From JAYFQE01 sp034927345 (lineage in GTDB: Bacteria > Bacillota > Clostridia > Saccharofermentanales > UBA5734), in assembly GCA_034927345.1 (NCBI GenBank), contig JAYFQE010000001.1, positions 62,001 through 126,000 of the forward strand: a stretch of 64,000 nucleotides of DNA. The letters run 5' to 3'. Both the position numbers and the translations under genes were made by a program. The notes below the pieces were generated by a model. That model ran no database searches and had not been told where the DNA came from. It saw only the letters and a list, made by a program, of their open reading frames with translations. This document shows, piece after piece, positions 50,219-58,786 of the stretch; position 1 is the stretch's first letter; each line of letters starts with the position of its first letter.

Positions 50219-50725
50219 ATGCGCCGGAAAATAATCTATTACGGGATAGCCGCGGTTTTAATCGTCTTTATAATCGGCGGCATTTGGATCATCGCCGGAA
50301 AAGCGCGGGAATCCGGTACGAAAAACACGAACGCGGCCTCGCGGGAGTCTGATATGGCCGTTTATTGCTTATCTATTGAAAACGGAGCAGTGAAACCGGT
50401 ATCTGTTGAAGACTTTAATGTATTTGTTCAAACGGCCGATCGGCCTGTCTTTGTCGATTTTTATGCTGATTGGTGCGGCCCGTGCCGCTTGGCGGCGCCT
50501 TTTGTCGAACAGCTGGCGCTCGATTATAACGGCCAGGCATATGTTTTGAAAGTCAATGTCGACCGCGCCGCCGATTTAGCCCAGAAATATCAGGCTCAGG
50601 CTATTCCTTTGTTTGTCGTGATAGACGGCGGCATAATGGTTGAAAGAATCAGCGGTTATTCCGACGCATACCAGAGCGATTTGCGGCAAATGATTGTAAA
50701 ACATACAAGCAAAATGGACAGGTAG
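50219..50725 (+). CDS. Membrane-anchored thioredoxin-like protein
   Basis: 168 residues: N-terminal TM (IIYYGIAAVLIVFIIGGIWI), a linker, and a thioredoxin domain with FYADWCGPC (Cys85/Cys88) and cis-Pro in AQAIPLF. The domain should face outside and act in disulfide exchange or delivery of reducing power. AGGAG 6 nt before ATG 50219 favours it over the in-frame TTG at 50213. It fits functionally with the CxxC mini-protein and membrane polyferredoxin at 52755-53775. Confidence 0.9.
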   Translation: MRRKIIYYGIAAVLIVFIIGGIWIIAGKARESGTKNTNAASRESDMAVYCLSIENGAVKPVSVEDFNVFVQTADRPVFVDFYADWCGPCRLAAPFVEQLALDYNGQAYVLKVNVDRAADLAQKYQAQAIPLFVVIDGGIMVERISGYSDAYQSDLRQMIVKHTSKMDR

Positions 50726-50743
50726 ATGAGGAGATGATGGATC

Positions 50744-51355
50744 ATGGAAATCAAAACACACTTATATCTGGCAGAAAAAATCTACCAAAATTTAACGGAG
50801 ACACTGCCGGTAACCTTTTCGCTGCCGTGCTTTAAGCTGGCGAATATCCTGCCTGATTATACGCATTATACGGTGGTACATCCCCATTTTGCGTCTTATT
50901 CCTTGAACTATATCAAAAAGCAGATCGATGAACTGATGCAAAAGCGATTCGCGGCCCATGAAATGCCGGATCGGCGTTTTATCCTGCGTCTGGGCCGTAT
51001 AACTCATTATTTGTGTGATTTTTTCTGCCAAGTCCATGCAGATGGCAAAATGGGCAGCCCGCGAGAGCATTATCGGTATGAAAAAGCGATGGATCAGGCG
51101 GTCGTTACGAAACGGGCTTATTTTGACCAGATCAGCAAGATTCCTTTCTTGCAGCGTTTTATGCTGCCGGATCAATTCCAGCAGCTTCTGGTGGATGGGC
51201 AAAAGCAATATGCGGCGCGGTCCGGCGGTTTTGAACGTGATATCTGGATGGCGGTCCGGTTTTCGACAACGGTGGCTTGTGCCATTCTGCGGACTTGTCT
51301 GGCTTTAGATGCCAAAGCGGCAATCACGGCTGCCGCTCCGGTTACTTGCATCTGA
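50744..51355 (+). CDS. Zinc-dependent phospholipase C-like protein
   Basis: 203 residues resembling the zinc-dependent PLC/S1-P1 fold: KTHLYLAEKIY near the start, ANILPDYTHY, and GRITHYLCDFFCQVH supply the expected His/Asp metal ligands. Secreted PLCs have a signal peptide; this one has none and is shorter than Alpha-toxin-type enzymes. Substrate unknown. It lies 18 nt after the thioredoxin gene. Confidence 0.75.
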   Translation: MEIKTHLYLAEKIYQNLTETLPVTFSLPCFKLANILPDYTHYTVVHPHFASYSLNYIKKQIDELMQKRFAAHEMPDRRFILRLGRITHYLCDFFCQVHADGKMGSPREHYRYEKAMDQAVVTKRAYFDQISKIPFLQRFMLPDQFQQLLVDGQKQYAARSGGFERDIWMAVRFSTTVACAILRTCLALDAKAAITAAAPVTCI

Positions 51356-51378
51356 TTCCTGCGTGTGTCAGAATGATA

Positions 51379-51419
51379 AAAGCCGGACAGCCCTTTTAAA
51401 ATGGCAGGATGCCGGCTTT
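51379..51419 (+). repeat. Inverted repeat between phospholipase-like and EIIC genes
   Basis: AAAGCCGG (51379-51386) and CCGGCTTT (51412-51419) are complementary, with a further inner GCC/GGC pair. It overlaps the first ATG of the EIIC frame (51409), which argues for a terminator or attenuator and for a downstream EIIC start. Confidence 0.5.
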
Positions 51420-52758
51420 GCCGGTAACGGCTGATAAGATCTGCGATGAATGGGGCGATGGAAAAGTGACAATGCGATTACCCATCGGTTTTTCAGCCAA
51501 GCTGCCGATGAGCAGGCTTCATAGCCGGACGGCGGAAATGACAGACCGCTTGCGGCTGTTTCTGCTTTTGCCGGTCAGCGTCTTACCTTTAGCCGGGCTT
51601 TTTTTAGCTTTAGGCGATAGCCTCGGCCGCTGGTCATGGCCTTTCGCATCTGTATGGGTTCAGGTCGGCACTGTTTTGCTGGAACAATTTCCGTTATTGG
51701 CGGCAATCGCCATTGCTGCCGGCCTGGCGGCCGAAAAACCTGTTTTGGCGGCTTTTTCTGCCGCGGCGGCTTATCTGGCTGTCAATCGGACCGGCATTAC
51801 GGTCGTTGAATGGCTGGCGGCGGGGAAGAACTGGCAGATCTCATTTAATTTCGGTTTATTAACCAGCCTGGCAGTCGGATTTCTGGCAGCCGGTATCTGT
51901 CAAATCGGTTCCCGCCGGACGATAACCGGATGGCGGCGTTTCCTGATGAATCCGTATCTGGCGCCGGCGTTGTCTGTCTTGATTGCCCTGGTTATCGGAT
52001 TTATAGGCGGCTTTGTCTGGTATGGGCTGCAAACCTTGCTCCTGCGGCTGGCCGGCTGGATTCCGGACGGCGGCGCCGGAGGCCTTTTCATTTACGGTTT
52101 TCTCAATCGCCTGCTTATGCCTTTGGGCTTGCACCGCGGCATGAATCAAACGCTTTGGTTTCAATATGGCCAATATACAACCCAAAACGGGTTGCTGGTC
52201 GAAGGTGATTTAGCTCGTTTCCTTGCCGGCGATCCAACGGCCGGGCGGATAACGGCCGGCTTTTTTCCGGTGATGCTGATGGTGATTCCGGCCGTTGCCG
52301 CAAGTATCTGGTCAGCCGGACGAAAGGAAAAGAAAAACCGGCTGTACCTGTTTCTTGCCGCTGCGGCCATGGCGTCCCTTTGGGGCGGCATAACTGAGCC
52401 GGTTGAGTATCTGATTTTGTTGATATCGCCCGTGCTATATGTATTTTATTCTTTGCTTTGCGGCCTTTCCATGTTGTTATGCGCTCAATTGCGGATTCTG
52501 CAGGGATTTTCATTTTCTGCGGGTTTAAATGATTATCTGTATAACTGGACACAGGCGACCAGGCCTGGCTGGATTTTGGTTGTCGGATTGGTTCTCGCGG
52601 TTTTAGCTTTTGTTATTTTTTATTTCTTCATCAGGCGATTCCATTGCTCAGTCCCTGATTTTCCTGGTATTCCAGGCCTTTTTGAATTATCTGCCGATTC
52701 CGAAAAAACGGCGCCGGTCGCTGCGGAACCGGAAGATCAAGCCGGACACGATTCATGA
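51409..52758 (+). CDS. PTS EIIC-like sugar transporter, without EIIB domain
   Basis: Up to 449 residues with about ten TM segments. LFLLLPVSVLPLAGLFLALG opens the EIIC domain. Later PLGLHRGMN and WGGITEPVEYLI match the glucose/N-acetylglucosamine EIIC family (GITEP motif). The C-terminus is a short hydrophilic tail; no EIIB with its Cys is fused or adjacent, and no EIIA is seen. The first ATG (51409) lies in a hairpin and lacks a good ribosome site; ATG 51472 is an alternative. The stop overlaps the next gene (ATGA). Confidence 0.8.
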   Translation: MPALPVTADKICDEWGDGKVTMRLPIGFSAKLPMSRLHSRTAEMTDRLRLFLLLPVSVLPLAGLFLALGDSLGRWSWPFASVWVQVGTVLLEQFPLLAAIAIAAGLAAEKPVLAAFSAAAAYLAVNRTGITVVEWLAAGKNWQISFNFGLLTSLAVGFLAAGICQIGSRRTITGWRRFLMNPYLAPALSVLIALVIGFIGGFVWYGLQTLLLRLAGWIPDGGAGGLFIYGFLNRLLMPLGLHRGMNQTLWFQYGQYTTQNGLLVEGDLARFLAGDPTAGRITAGFFPVMLMVIPAVAASIWSAGRKEKKNRLYLFLAAAAMASLWGGITEPVEYLILLISPVLYVFYSLLCGLSMLLCAQLRILQGFSFSAGLNDYLYNWTQATRPGWILVVGLVLAVLAFVIFYFFIRRFHCSVPDFPGIPGLFELSADSEKTAPVAAEPEDQAGHDS

Positions 52759-52886
52759 ATCGCCGTCGGTTTATTTGGCTTTCTGCCGGCGTCTTGCTGT
52801 TGGCCATCGGATTATGGCGGAATGAAACCCTGTTTGTTTGGCAAAGAGCGGTCCAGATTTGTCTGGGGTGCATAGGCATTGGGTAG
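52755..52886 (+). CDS. CD1871A-type CxxC mini-protein
   Basis: 43 residues: MNRRRFIWLSAGVLLLAIGL (Arg-rich start and one TM), then RNETLFVWQRAVQICLGCIGIG with a CxxC close to the C-terminus. This matches the small CxxC family named after C. difficile CD1871A, as I remember it. ATGA overlap with EIIC before, 8-nt overlap with the polyferredoxin gene after. It is easily missed because of its length. It is probably a membrane redox or metal-handling partner of the polyferredoxin. Confidence 0.82.
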   Translation: MNRRRFIWLSAGVLLLAIGLWRNETLFVWQRAVQICLGCIGIG

Positions 52887-53775
52887 GTTGAGCGGACAAA
52901 TAATCAGGCGGAAAGCCGTGCAGACTTTGGCGTTATTGCTGGGCAATGCCAATTTGCCAGGCTTTGCGGAAGGCACGCTTTACCAGGGGCCGCTCAAACG
53001 TCTGTGCTTGCCGGGTCTGAATTGTTATTCCTGCCCGGGCGCTTTGGGCGCATGTCCTCTGGGATCGCTGCAGAACGGTTTGGCCGATCCTTTGATGCGC
53101 ATCCCTTTTTATGTTTTGGGCTTCCTGATCTTGCTGGGCGGTATTTTGGGCCGTTTCATCTGCGGCTGGCTTTGTCCGTTTGGCCTGGTACAGGAGGTAC
53201 TGCATCTGATCCCCGGCCGTAAATTCAGGCCTGATCCGGCTTTGCGCCTGCAGAAAGGCCTTTTGCGGATTAAATATGGCGTTCTGGCCGTCTTTGTTAT
53301 CCTGATACCGATCGGCGGCCTCTATATCCAAGGATATGGCATTCCGGCGTTTTGCAGCTACATATGCCCATCCGGAACGTTGATGGCCGGCATTCCTCTG
53401 ATCCTGGCCAATTCCGAATGGCGTCCGCTGATCGGCTGGCTCTTCAGCTGGAAAATGATTGTCCTGGTTGGTTTTCTTGCCGGATCGGTTTTCCTTTTCC
53501 GGCCTTTTTGCCGTTATGTGTGCCCGTTGGGCGCCCTGTATGGCCTGTTTAACCGGATCAGCCTTTACCGGGTTGTTGTTGATCGGGATCGCTGCGATGA
53601 ATGCGGCCTTTGCAGCCGGCGCTGTCCGGTATCGCTGCCGGTCACGCGGGATGCCGACAGCCCCGAGTGCATCCGCTGCGGCGCTTGCGCGGCCGTTTGC
53701 CCGCGGCAGGCTATCCGCTGCGGGTTTGCGGCCAGGCGGCAGCCTGACGAAAAAGCTGGTGGCAGCCATGCGTAA
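52879..53775 (+). CDS. 4Fe-4S membrane polyferredoxin (NosR/NapH-like)
   Basis: About 298 residues. It contains cysteine clusters CLPGLNCYSCPGALGACPLG near residue 35, then TM segments with CGWLCPFG, CSYICPSG, and CRYVCPLG. Two C-terminal ferredoxin motifs follow: CDECGLCSRRCP and CIRCGACAAVCP. Such proteins pass electrons across or along the membrane. The start is uncertain (TTG 52879 with GGGG about 10 nt upstream; other TTGs follow). Coupling to the CxxC mini-protein and the nearby thioredoxin suggests an extracytoplasmic thiol-reduction system. Confidence 0.88.
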   Translation: MGRLSGQIIRRKAVQTLALLLGNANLPGFAEGTLYQGPLKRLCLPGLNCYSCPGALGACPLGSLQNGLADPLMRIPFYVLGFLILLGGILGRFICGWLCPFGLVQEVLHLIPGRKFRPDPALRLQKGLLRIKYGVLAVFVILIPIGGLYIQGYGIPAFCSYICPSGTLMAGIPLILANSEWRPLIGWLFSWKMIVLVGFLAGSVFLFRPFCRYVCPLGALYGLFNRISLYRVVVDRDRCDECGLCSRRCPVSLPVTRDADSPECIRCGACAAVCPRQAIRCGFAARRQPDEKAGGSHA

Positions 53776-55564
53776 GGTATTGTCTTATCTGCGTCCTTAT
53801 CGGCGGCATCTGGTGGTCGGTCCGGTTTTCAAATTAGCTGAAGCCGTTCTGGAGCTCTATCTGCCGCTGCTGGTTGCCCGGATGGTCGATCTCGGCGTTG
53901 CCGGCCATGATGTCGGTTTGGTCTGGAATTACGGCATTTTATGTTTGGTTCTGGCCGTTGCCGGTCTGGGCTGCGCCCTGGTTTGCCAGTATACGGCGTC
54001 TTATGCCTCACAAGGCTACGGCACGGCTGTCCGCAATGCTCTCTTTGCCAAAATCAATCGCCTGCCGATGGTTGAATTGGACCGTTTCGGCACATCCTCT
54101 CTGGTCAATCGCCTCGGCGGAGATATCAATTTATTGCAGCAGGCTGTTGCCATGCTGATCCGGCTGGTCGTACGGGCGCCTTTCCTCAGTATTGGCGGCC
54201 TGGTCATGGCCTTGTCGATTGATCGGCAGCTTTCGCTGGTTTTTCTGTTGGTTTTGCCGCTTTTTACCTTGATCCTGTATGGCGTTATGTTTCGCGCCAT
54301 TCCCTTGTATCGCCAGATTCAGAACAAGGGCGATCGTCTGACCCGAATGCTGCTTGAACATTTGGCCGGCGTTCGCGTTGTACGGGCATTTGCTCAAAGG
54401 CAAAAAGAATCAAGCCGCTTCTCTGCGGCTAATGACGATCTGGCACAGACGATGATCCGAGTCGGCAAGGTGGCCAATCTGTTGAATCCGGCTACTCAAC
54501 TGATCTTGAATGCCGCCGTTGTAGCCGTGATCTGGCTTGGCGGCTCACGGGTCGATACAGGCGCCGTAACCCGCGGGCAGATCATCGCTTTTACCAATTA
54601 TCTGGGACAGATTCTCCTGGCGCTGATTGTTCTGGCTAATCTGGTTTTACTTTATACGCGCGCTTATGCCGCAGCTCTGCGCGTTGAGGAAGTCTTTGAC
54701 GCGACTGAGCAGCCGGCCGGAAATGAAACAGGCTGTCCGGCGGTTGTTCTGCCGGGTGAACCTTTGCTGGTTTTTGACCGGGTCTCCTTCCGTTATCCGG
54801 AGGCTCAGGATTATTTGTTCCGCGATTTCAGCCTTACAGTAAAACGGGGCAGTACATTGGGCATTATCGGTCCGACCGGATCGGGCAAATCAACTTTAGC
54901 CTGGCTTTTATACCGGACATGGCCGATCGATTCCGGCGCAGTTTATCTGGCCGGCCGGGATATTCGCGAATATCCCGAAGCCGCGCTCAGGGATTTGCTG
55001 TCCATTGTGCCGCAGCAGGCCCTGCTTTTCAGCGGTACGGTTGCCGATAATTTACGGATGGCCAAACCGGATGCCACAGAAGCGGAAATGTGGCAGGCAT
55101 TGGATATCGCCCAGGCTTCCGGGTTCATCCGCCGGCAGGATCTCGGGTTGCAGACGCAGGTTGAACGGGGCGGCCGAAATTTCTCCGGCGGACAACGGCA
55201 GCGGCTGACCCTGGCCCGGGCTTTACTGCGGCGGCCGGTTTTGCTGATTCTTGATGACAGCACAAGCGCGCTTGATTATGAAACGGACGCGGCTTTTCGT
55301 CGTGCCCTGGCAGATAGCCCTGCATTTGCAGGATTGACCTGCCTTCTGATCTCACAACGGATTGCCGCCGTCAGGGAAGCTGAACAAATCCTTGTTCTTG
55401 ACGACGGCCGGCCGGTCGGCCTGGGAAATCATCATCAGCTCTTGCTGGAGAACGAGACTTATCAGGAGTTATACCGGTCGCAGACCGGCAGCGGCGAAGA
55501 ACCGGCAGCTGTTCCTGCCGCGGCCGGCATTCCGGGCGACGGAAAGCAGGCCGGCTATGTTTAA
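53768..55564 (+). CDS. Heterodimeric ABC exporter subunit 1 (degenerate catalytic site)
   Basis: 598 residues: six-TM domain (1-300) plus ATPase domain. Walker A GPTGSGKST and signature FSGGQRQRLTLARAL are normal. Walker B reads LILDDSTSALD, with Asp where the catalytic Glu normally sits. This is the LmrC/TM287-type degenerate subunit. ATG 53768 overlaps the polyferredoxin end by 8 nt; the longer frame from 53459 is antisense-free but lies inside that gene. It pairs with the next gene product. Confidence 0.9.
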   Translation: MRKVLSYLRPYRRHLVVGPVFKLAEAVLELYLPLLVARMVDLGVAGHDVGLVWNYGILCLVLAVAGLGCALVCQYTASYASQGYGTAVRNALFAKINRLPMVELDRFGTSSLVNRLGGDINLLQQAVAMLIRLVVRAPFLSIGGLVMALSIDRQLSLVFLLVLPLFTLILYGVMFRAIPLYRQIQNKGDRLTRMLLEHLAGVRVVRAFAQRQKESSRFSAANDDLAQTMIRVGKVANLLNPATQLILNAAVVAVIWLGGSRVDTGAVTRGQIIAFTNYLGQILLALIVLANLVLLYTRAYAAALRVEEVFDATEQPAGNETGCPAVVLPGEPLLVFDRVSFRYPEAQDYLFRDFSLTVKRGSTLGIIGPTGSGKSTLAWLLYRTWPIDSGAVYLAGRDIREYPEAALRDLLSIVPQQALLFSGTVADNLRMAKPDATEAEMWQALDIAQASGFIRRQDLGLQTQVERGGRNFSGGQRQRLTLARALLRRPVLLILDDSTSALDYETDAAFRRALADSPAFAGLTCLLISQRIAAVREAEQILVLDDGRPVGLGNHHQLLLENETYQELYRSQTGSGEEPAAVPAAAGIPGDGKQAGYV

Positions 55565-57371
55565 GCGAAGCAAGATGATCTTTCGCCGGCCGGATCCTGT
55601 TTTTCTGCGGCTGCTCAAGCTGATGGGCCGTCACTGGATTCTCCTGAGCTCGATTATTCTCCTGGCGCTCCTGGCTAACGGAGCGATGTTGATGGGTCCC
55701 TGGCTGATCGGCCGGGCGATCGACCAGATGGCCGGCCCCGGACAGATCTTATGGCAGCCGTTAAGCCGTTATGCGCTTGTTTTACTGGCCCTTTATACGG
55801 CAGCCAGCCTCTTTCAGTGGCTGATGGGCGTATTAACAACGATTCTGTCCAGCCAGGTCATCCGCAGTCTGCGGTATACTTGTTTTGACCGGATTACCCA
55901 GCTGCCGCTCAAGGACCTGGATCATCACAGCCACGGCGATTGGGTCAGCCGGCTGACCCAGGATCTCGACGCTTTGGCCGACGGCCTGCTCACCGGTTTG
56001 TCGCAGGCTTTTTCCGGTTTGGTGACTCTGGTTGGATCTCTGATTTTCATGTTAATGCTCAATCCCTGGATTACTTTGATTATTCTGGCGTTGACACCGG
56101 CATCCTTTAAACTGGCCGGCGCCATTTCCCGCAATGCGCGGCAGAAATTCCGCGAACAATCGGAGACGGCCGGCGAACTCAGCGGCTTGGCCGAAGAAAT
56201 GATCGGCGGCCTGCCGCTTGTCCGGGCTTTCGGATATCAGGAGCAGGTTATGCAGCGTTATGCCGAACTCAATAACCGCCTGTATGTCAGCGGTCAAAAA
56301 GCTCAGTTTTATTCATCGCTGACCAATCCGACTACCCGGCTGATCAATCATATCGCTTATCTCTCGGTTGCCATATTAGCGAGTATCCTGGCGATCGGCG
56401 GCCGCCTGACCGTCGGCAGCATTGCCAGTTTTCTGGCTTATGCCACGCAATTTGCCAAACCTATCAATGAGGTGACCGGCATGGCGACCCAGCTGCAGTC
56501 CGCGATCGCTTCAGCCCGGCGCGTTTTTGAATTAGCCGATCTGGAAATCGAAGATCCGGATGACGAAAAACGTCCTGATCTTGTGATCCAAACCGGCGAA
56601 GTTGTTTTCCAGGACGTGTCTTTTTCTTATCATATCCAGCGGCCGCTGATTGAAAAACTCAATCTGCAGATTAAAGCCGGCCAGATGGTCGCGATTGTCG
56701 GTCCGACCGGCGCCGGAAAGACGACTTTGGTTAATTTGCTTTTACGCTTTTATCCGGTCAGCCGGGGACGGATTTTAATCGATGGTCAGGACATCAGCCA
56801 AGTCAACCGGGACAGCCTTCGCCGTTCGTTCGGCATGGTTCTGCAGGAATCCTGGCTCTTCACCGGCACCGTCCATGAGAACATCGCCTTCGGACGGCCG
56901 GACGCCGGTCGCGAAGCTGTGGAAGCAGCAGCCCGCGCGGCCAGCGCCCATAGTTTTATCCGAAGACTGCCCCAGGGTTATGACACGGTGATCGGTCCCG
57001 ACAGCAGCCATTTATCGCAAGGCCAGCAGCAGCTATTAACGATAGCGCGCGCTTTTTTATGCGCGCCGCCTTTGCTTGTCCTTGATGAAGCGACATCCAA
57101 TGTGGATACCGGAACAGAAATCCGGATTCAACAAGCTATGAAAAAATTACAGCAAGGAAGAACCAGTTTCATTATCGCTCATCGTCTGTCAACGATTCGT
57201 GAAGCCGATATAATCCTGGTGATGGATCACGGGCAAATTGTTGAGCAAGGCACCCACCGGCAATTGCTGCAAAAAAACGGCCGCTATGCCGCTCTTCTGC
57301 GCAGCCAGTTTGCCGGAGCCGCAGAGGAAACTGGCACTATTTCGGAAAGAGGGCGTCCTGATGAGTCATGA
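55557..57371 (+). CDS. Heterodimeric ABC exporter subunit 2
   Basis: 604 residues with six TMs and an ATPase domain. Walker A GPTGAGKTT, catalytic LLVLDEATSNVDT and switch IAHRLST are intact, but the signature is LSQGQQQLLTIARA. Its altered signature and subunit 1's altered Walker B fall on the same composite site, the usual asymmetry of heterodimeric exporters (LmrCD, TM287/288). ATG 55557 overlaps the previous stop by 8 nt. Substrate (drug, lipid or peptide) unknown. Confidence 0.92.
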   Translation: MFKRSKMIFRRPDPVFLRLLKLMGRHWILLSSIILLALLANGAMLMGPWLIGRAIDQMAGPGQILWQPLSRYALVLLALYTAASLFQWLMGVLTTILSSQVIRSLRYTCFDRITQLPLKDLDHHSHGDWVSRLTQDLDALADGLLTGLSQAFSGLVTLVGSLIFMLMLNPWITLIILALTPASFKLAGAISRNARQKFREQSETAGELSGLAEEMIGGLPLVRAFGYQEQVMQRYAELNNRLYVSGQKAQFYSSLTNPTTRLINHIAYLSVAILASILAIGGRLTVGSIASFLAYATQFAKPINEVTGMATQLQSAIASARRVFELADLEIEDPDDEKRPDLVIQTGEVVFQDVSFSYHIQRPLIEKLNLQIKAGQMVAIVGPTGAGKTTLVNLLLRFYPVSRGRILIDGQDISQVNRDSLRRSFGMVLQESWLFTGTVHENIAFGRPDAGREAVEAAARAASAHSFIRRLPQGYDTVIGPDSSHLSQGQQQLLTIARAFLCAPPLLVLDEATSNVDTGTEIRIQQAMKKLQQGRTSFIIAHRLSTIREADIILVMDHGQIVEQGTHRQLLQKNGRYAALLRSQFAGAAEETGTISERGRPDES

Positions 57372-58692
57372 TCCGTCTCTGTTGAACAAGCACCGTGGAC
57401 AGACTCAGACCTGGTATCCACTGGACAATTCGGGAAAAATATTCCCAGCGATTAAAACCGGCAAGGTTTCGGCGGTTTTCCGCCTGTCTATTCGTTTTCG
57501 GGAACCCGTGAATCCGCAGATCCTGCAGCAGGCATTATGGGATATTTTGCCGCGGTTTCCTCATTTTTCCATGAAATTGAAGCCGGGATTATTCTGGTAC
57601 TATCTGGAACCCAATCCGGCTAAACCGGAGATCTATCCGGACACCCGCTATCCCTGCCGGCGGCTTTACCGGAAGAACAACCAGGGCTTCCTCTTCCGGG
57701 TTCTTTATTATAACCAGCGCGTTTCCGTCGAAGTTTTTCATTCGCTGACTGACGGCACCGGAGGAATGGCCTTTTTAAAAACGCTGGCAGCTCGCTATCT
57801 TACCTTGTTGTTAAACCTGGAAATCCCCTGTACGGACGGCATTCTCAATATAACGGAATCTGTTGCGGCCGAAGAGATGGAAGACAGTTATCTGAAATAT
57901 GCCCGTCCGACCAGTCAACGCAGCCGGCGCCAGCCGAGGGCGTATCATTTGGGCGGTACGGCGGAGCCGATGGGGCGAATCAACGTCATAACGGCACGCA
58001 TGCCCCTTGAAGCCATGAAAAAGCTGGCTTCTGAGTATCATGTCACTTTAAATGATCTGTTGGTTGCATTGTACATGGACGCCTTCTGTCAGCTGCAGCG
58101 GGCGGAGGAGCGGCGTCATACCAAGCCGGTTGTTATCGCGGTGCCGGTCAACATGCGTCGTTTCTATCCCAGCAAAACGCTGCGCAATTTCTTTTTACGG
58201 GTCAGCCCGACGATCAATCAGGCATTTGGTCTGTTTTCATTTGAGGAGATCCTTAATGAGGTTCATCACTATATGCAGATCAATACGAATGAAAAATACT
58301 TGAATGCCCAAATGTATACCAATATTTACAATGAACGTTTGCTGGCGGCGCGCCTGATTCCGCTTTTCATAAAAAACCGGATCCTCAAGCTGGCTTATTT
58401 GTTTTACGGAGACAGCCGGATCACCAGCACGATGACCAATGTAGGCCAGATCCAGCTGCCGGCGCCGATGCGGCCTTATGTTTCGGATTTTGAGGTCATG
58501 ATGGGCCCGTCCTTGTCCAACTGGATCAACGGCGCCGTTTTGAGTTATGACGGCGACCTCATACTGACTTTTACGCGGCGGGTCAGCGAACCTTTGATCG
58601 AACGGCTGTTTTGTAAACACTTGATTGATCTGGGGATTCCGGTCCGGCTTTACAGTAATCAAGATCCGGACAATGCTAATACCGGCATTTGA
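57361..58692 (+). CDS. Condensation/alcohol-acetyltransferase-fold acyltransferase
   Basis: 443 residues of the CoA-dependent acyltransferase superfamily. The active-site motif is VFHSLTDGTGG (HxxxDG) near residue 130, with LNDLLVALYMDAF and VPVNMRRFYPS in the second half. It resembles alcohol acetyltransferase/PapA-like proteins. It overlaps the ABC exporter stop by 11 nt with GAGGG upstream, so it is cotranscribed. A role acylating a lipid or metabolite that the exporter handles is plausible but unproven. Confidence 0.8.
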   Translation: MSHDPSLLNKHRGQTQTWYPLDNSGKIFPAIKTGKVSAVFRLSIRFREPVNPQILQQALWDILPRFPHFSMKLKPGLFWYYLEPNPAKPEIYPDTRYPCRRLYRKNNQGFLFRVLYYNQRVSVEVFHSLTDGTGGMAFLKTLAARYLTLLLNLEIPCTDGILNITESVAAEEMEDSYLKYARPTSQRSRRQPRAYHLGGTAEPMGRINVITARMPLEAMKKLASEYHVTLNDLLVALYMDAFCQLQRAEERRHTKPVVIAVPVNMRRFYPSKTLRNFFLRVSPTINQAFGLFSFEEILNEVHHYMQINTNEKYLNAQMYTNIYNERLLAARLIPLFIKNRILKLAYLFYGDSRITSTMTNVGQIQLPAPMRPYVSDFEVMMGPSLSNWINGAVLSYDGDLILTFTRRVSEPLIERLFCKHLIDLGIPVRLYSNQDPDNANTGI

Positions 58693-58701
58693 ATCCGCTA
58701 C

Positions 58702-58730
58702 TTGACATTCCGGTCTGCTAGCTGTTTGAT
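58702..58730 (+). promoter_or_regulatory. Probable promoter of aldose 1-epimerase gene
   Basis: Perfect TTGACA (58702-58707), 17 nt and TTTGAT (58725-58730), 57 nt before the ATG. Confidence 0.6.
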
Positions 58731-58786
58731 GGATAAAGTGATGAACCGGTGCTGTCCGGAATTCTTAGGGCTGAGGTGAAAAGACC

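Noticed and set aside
51409..51471. Extra N-terminal 21 codons of the EIIC protein
   Set aside because: They overlap an inverted repeat, lack a clear ribosome site and are unlike EIIC N-termini. They are kept only as the maximal frame.
53459..53767. N-terminal extension of the first ABC exporter subunit
   Set aside because: This stretch lies inside the polyferredoxin gene in another frame and is unlike exporter sequence; the start is at 53768.
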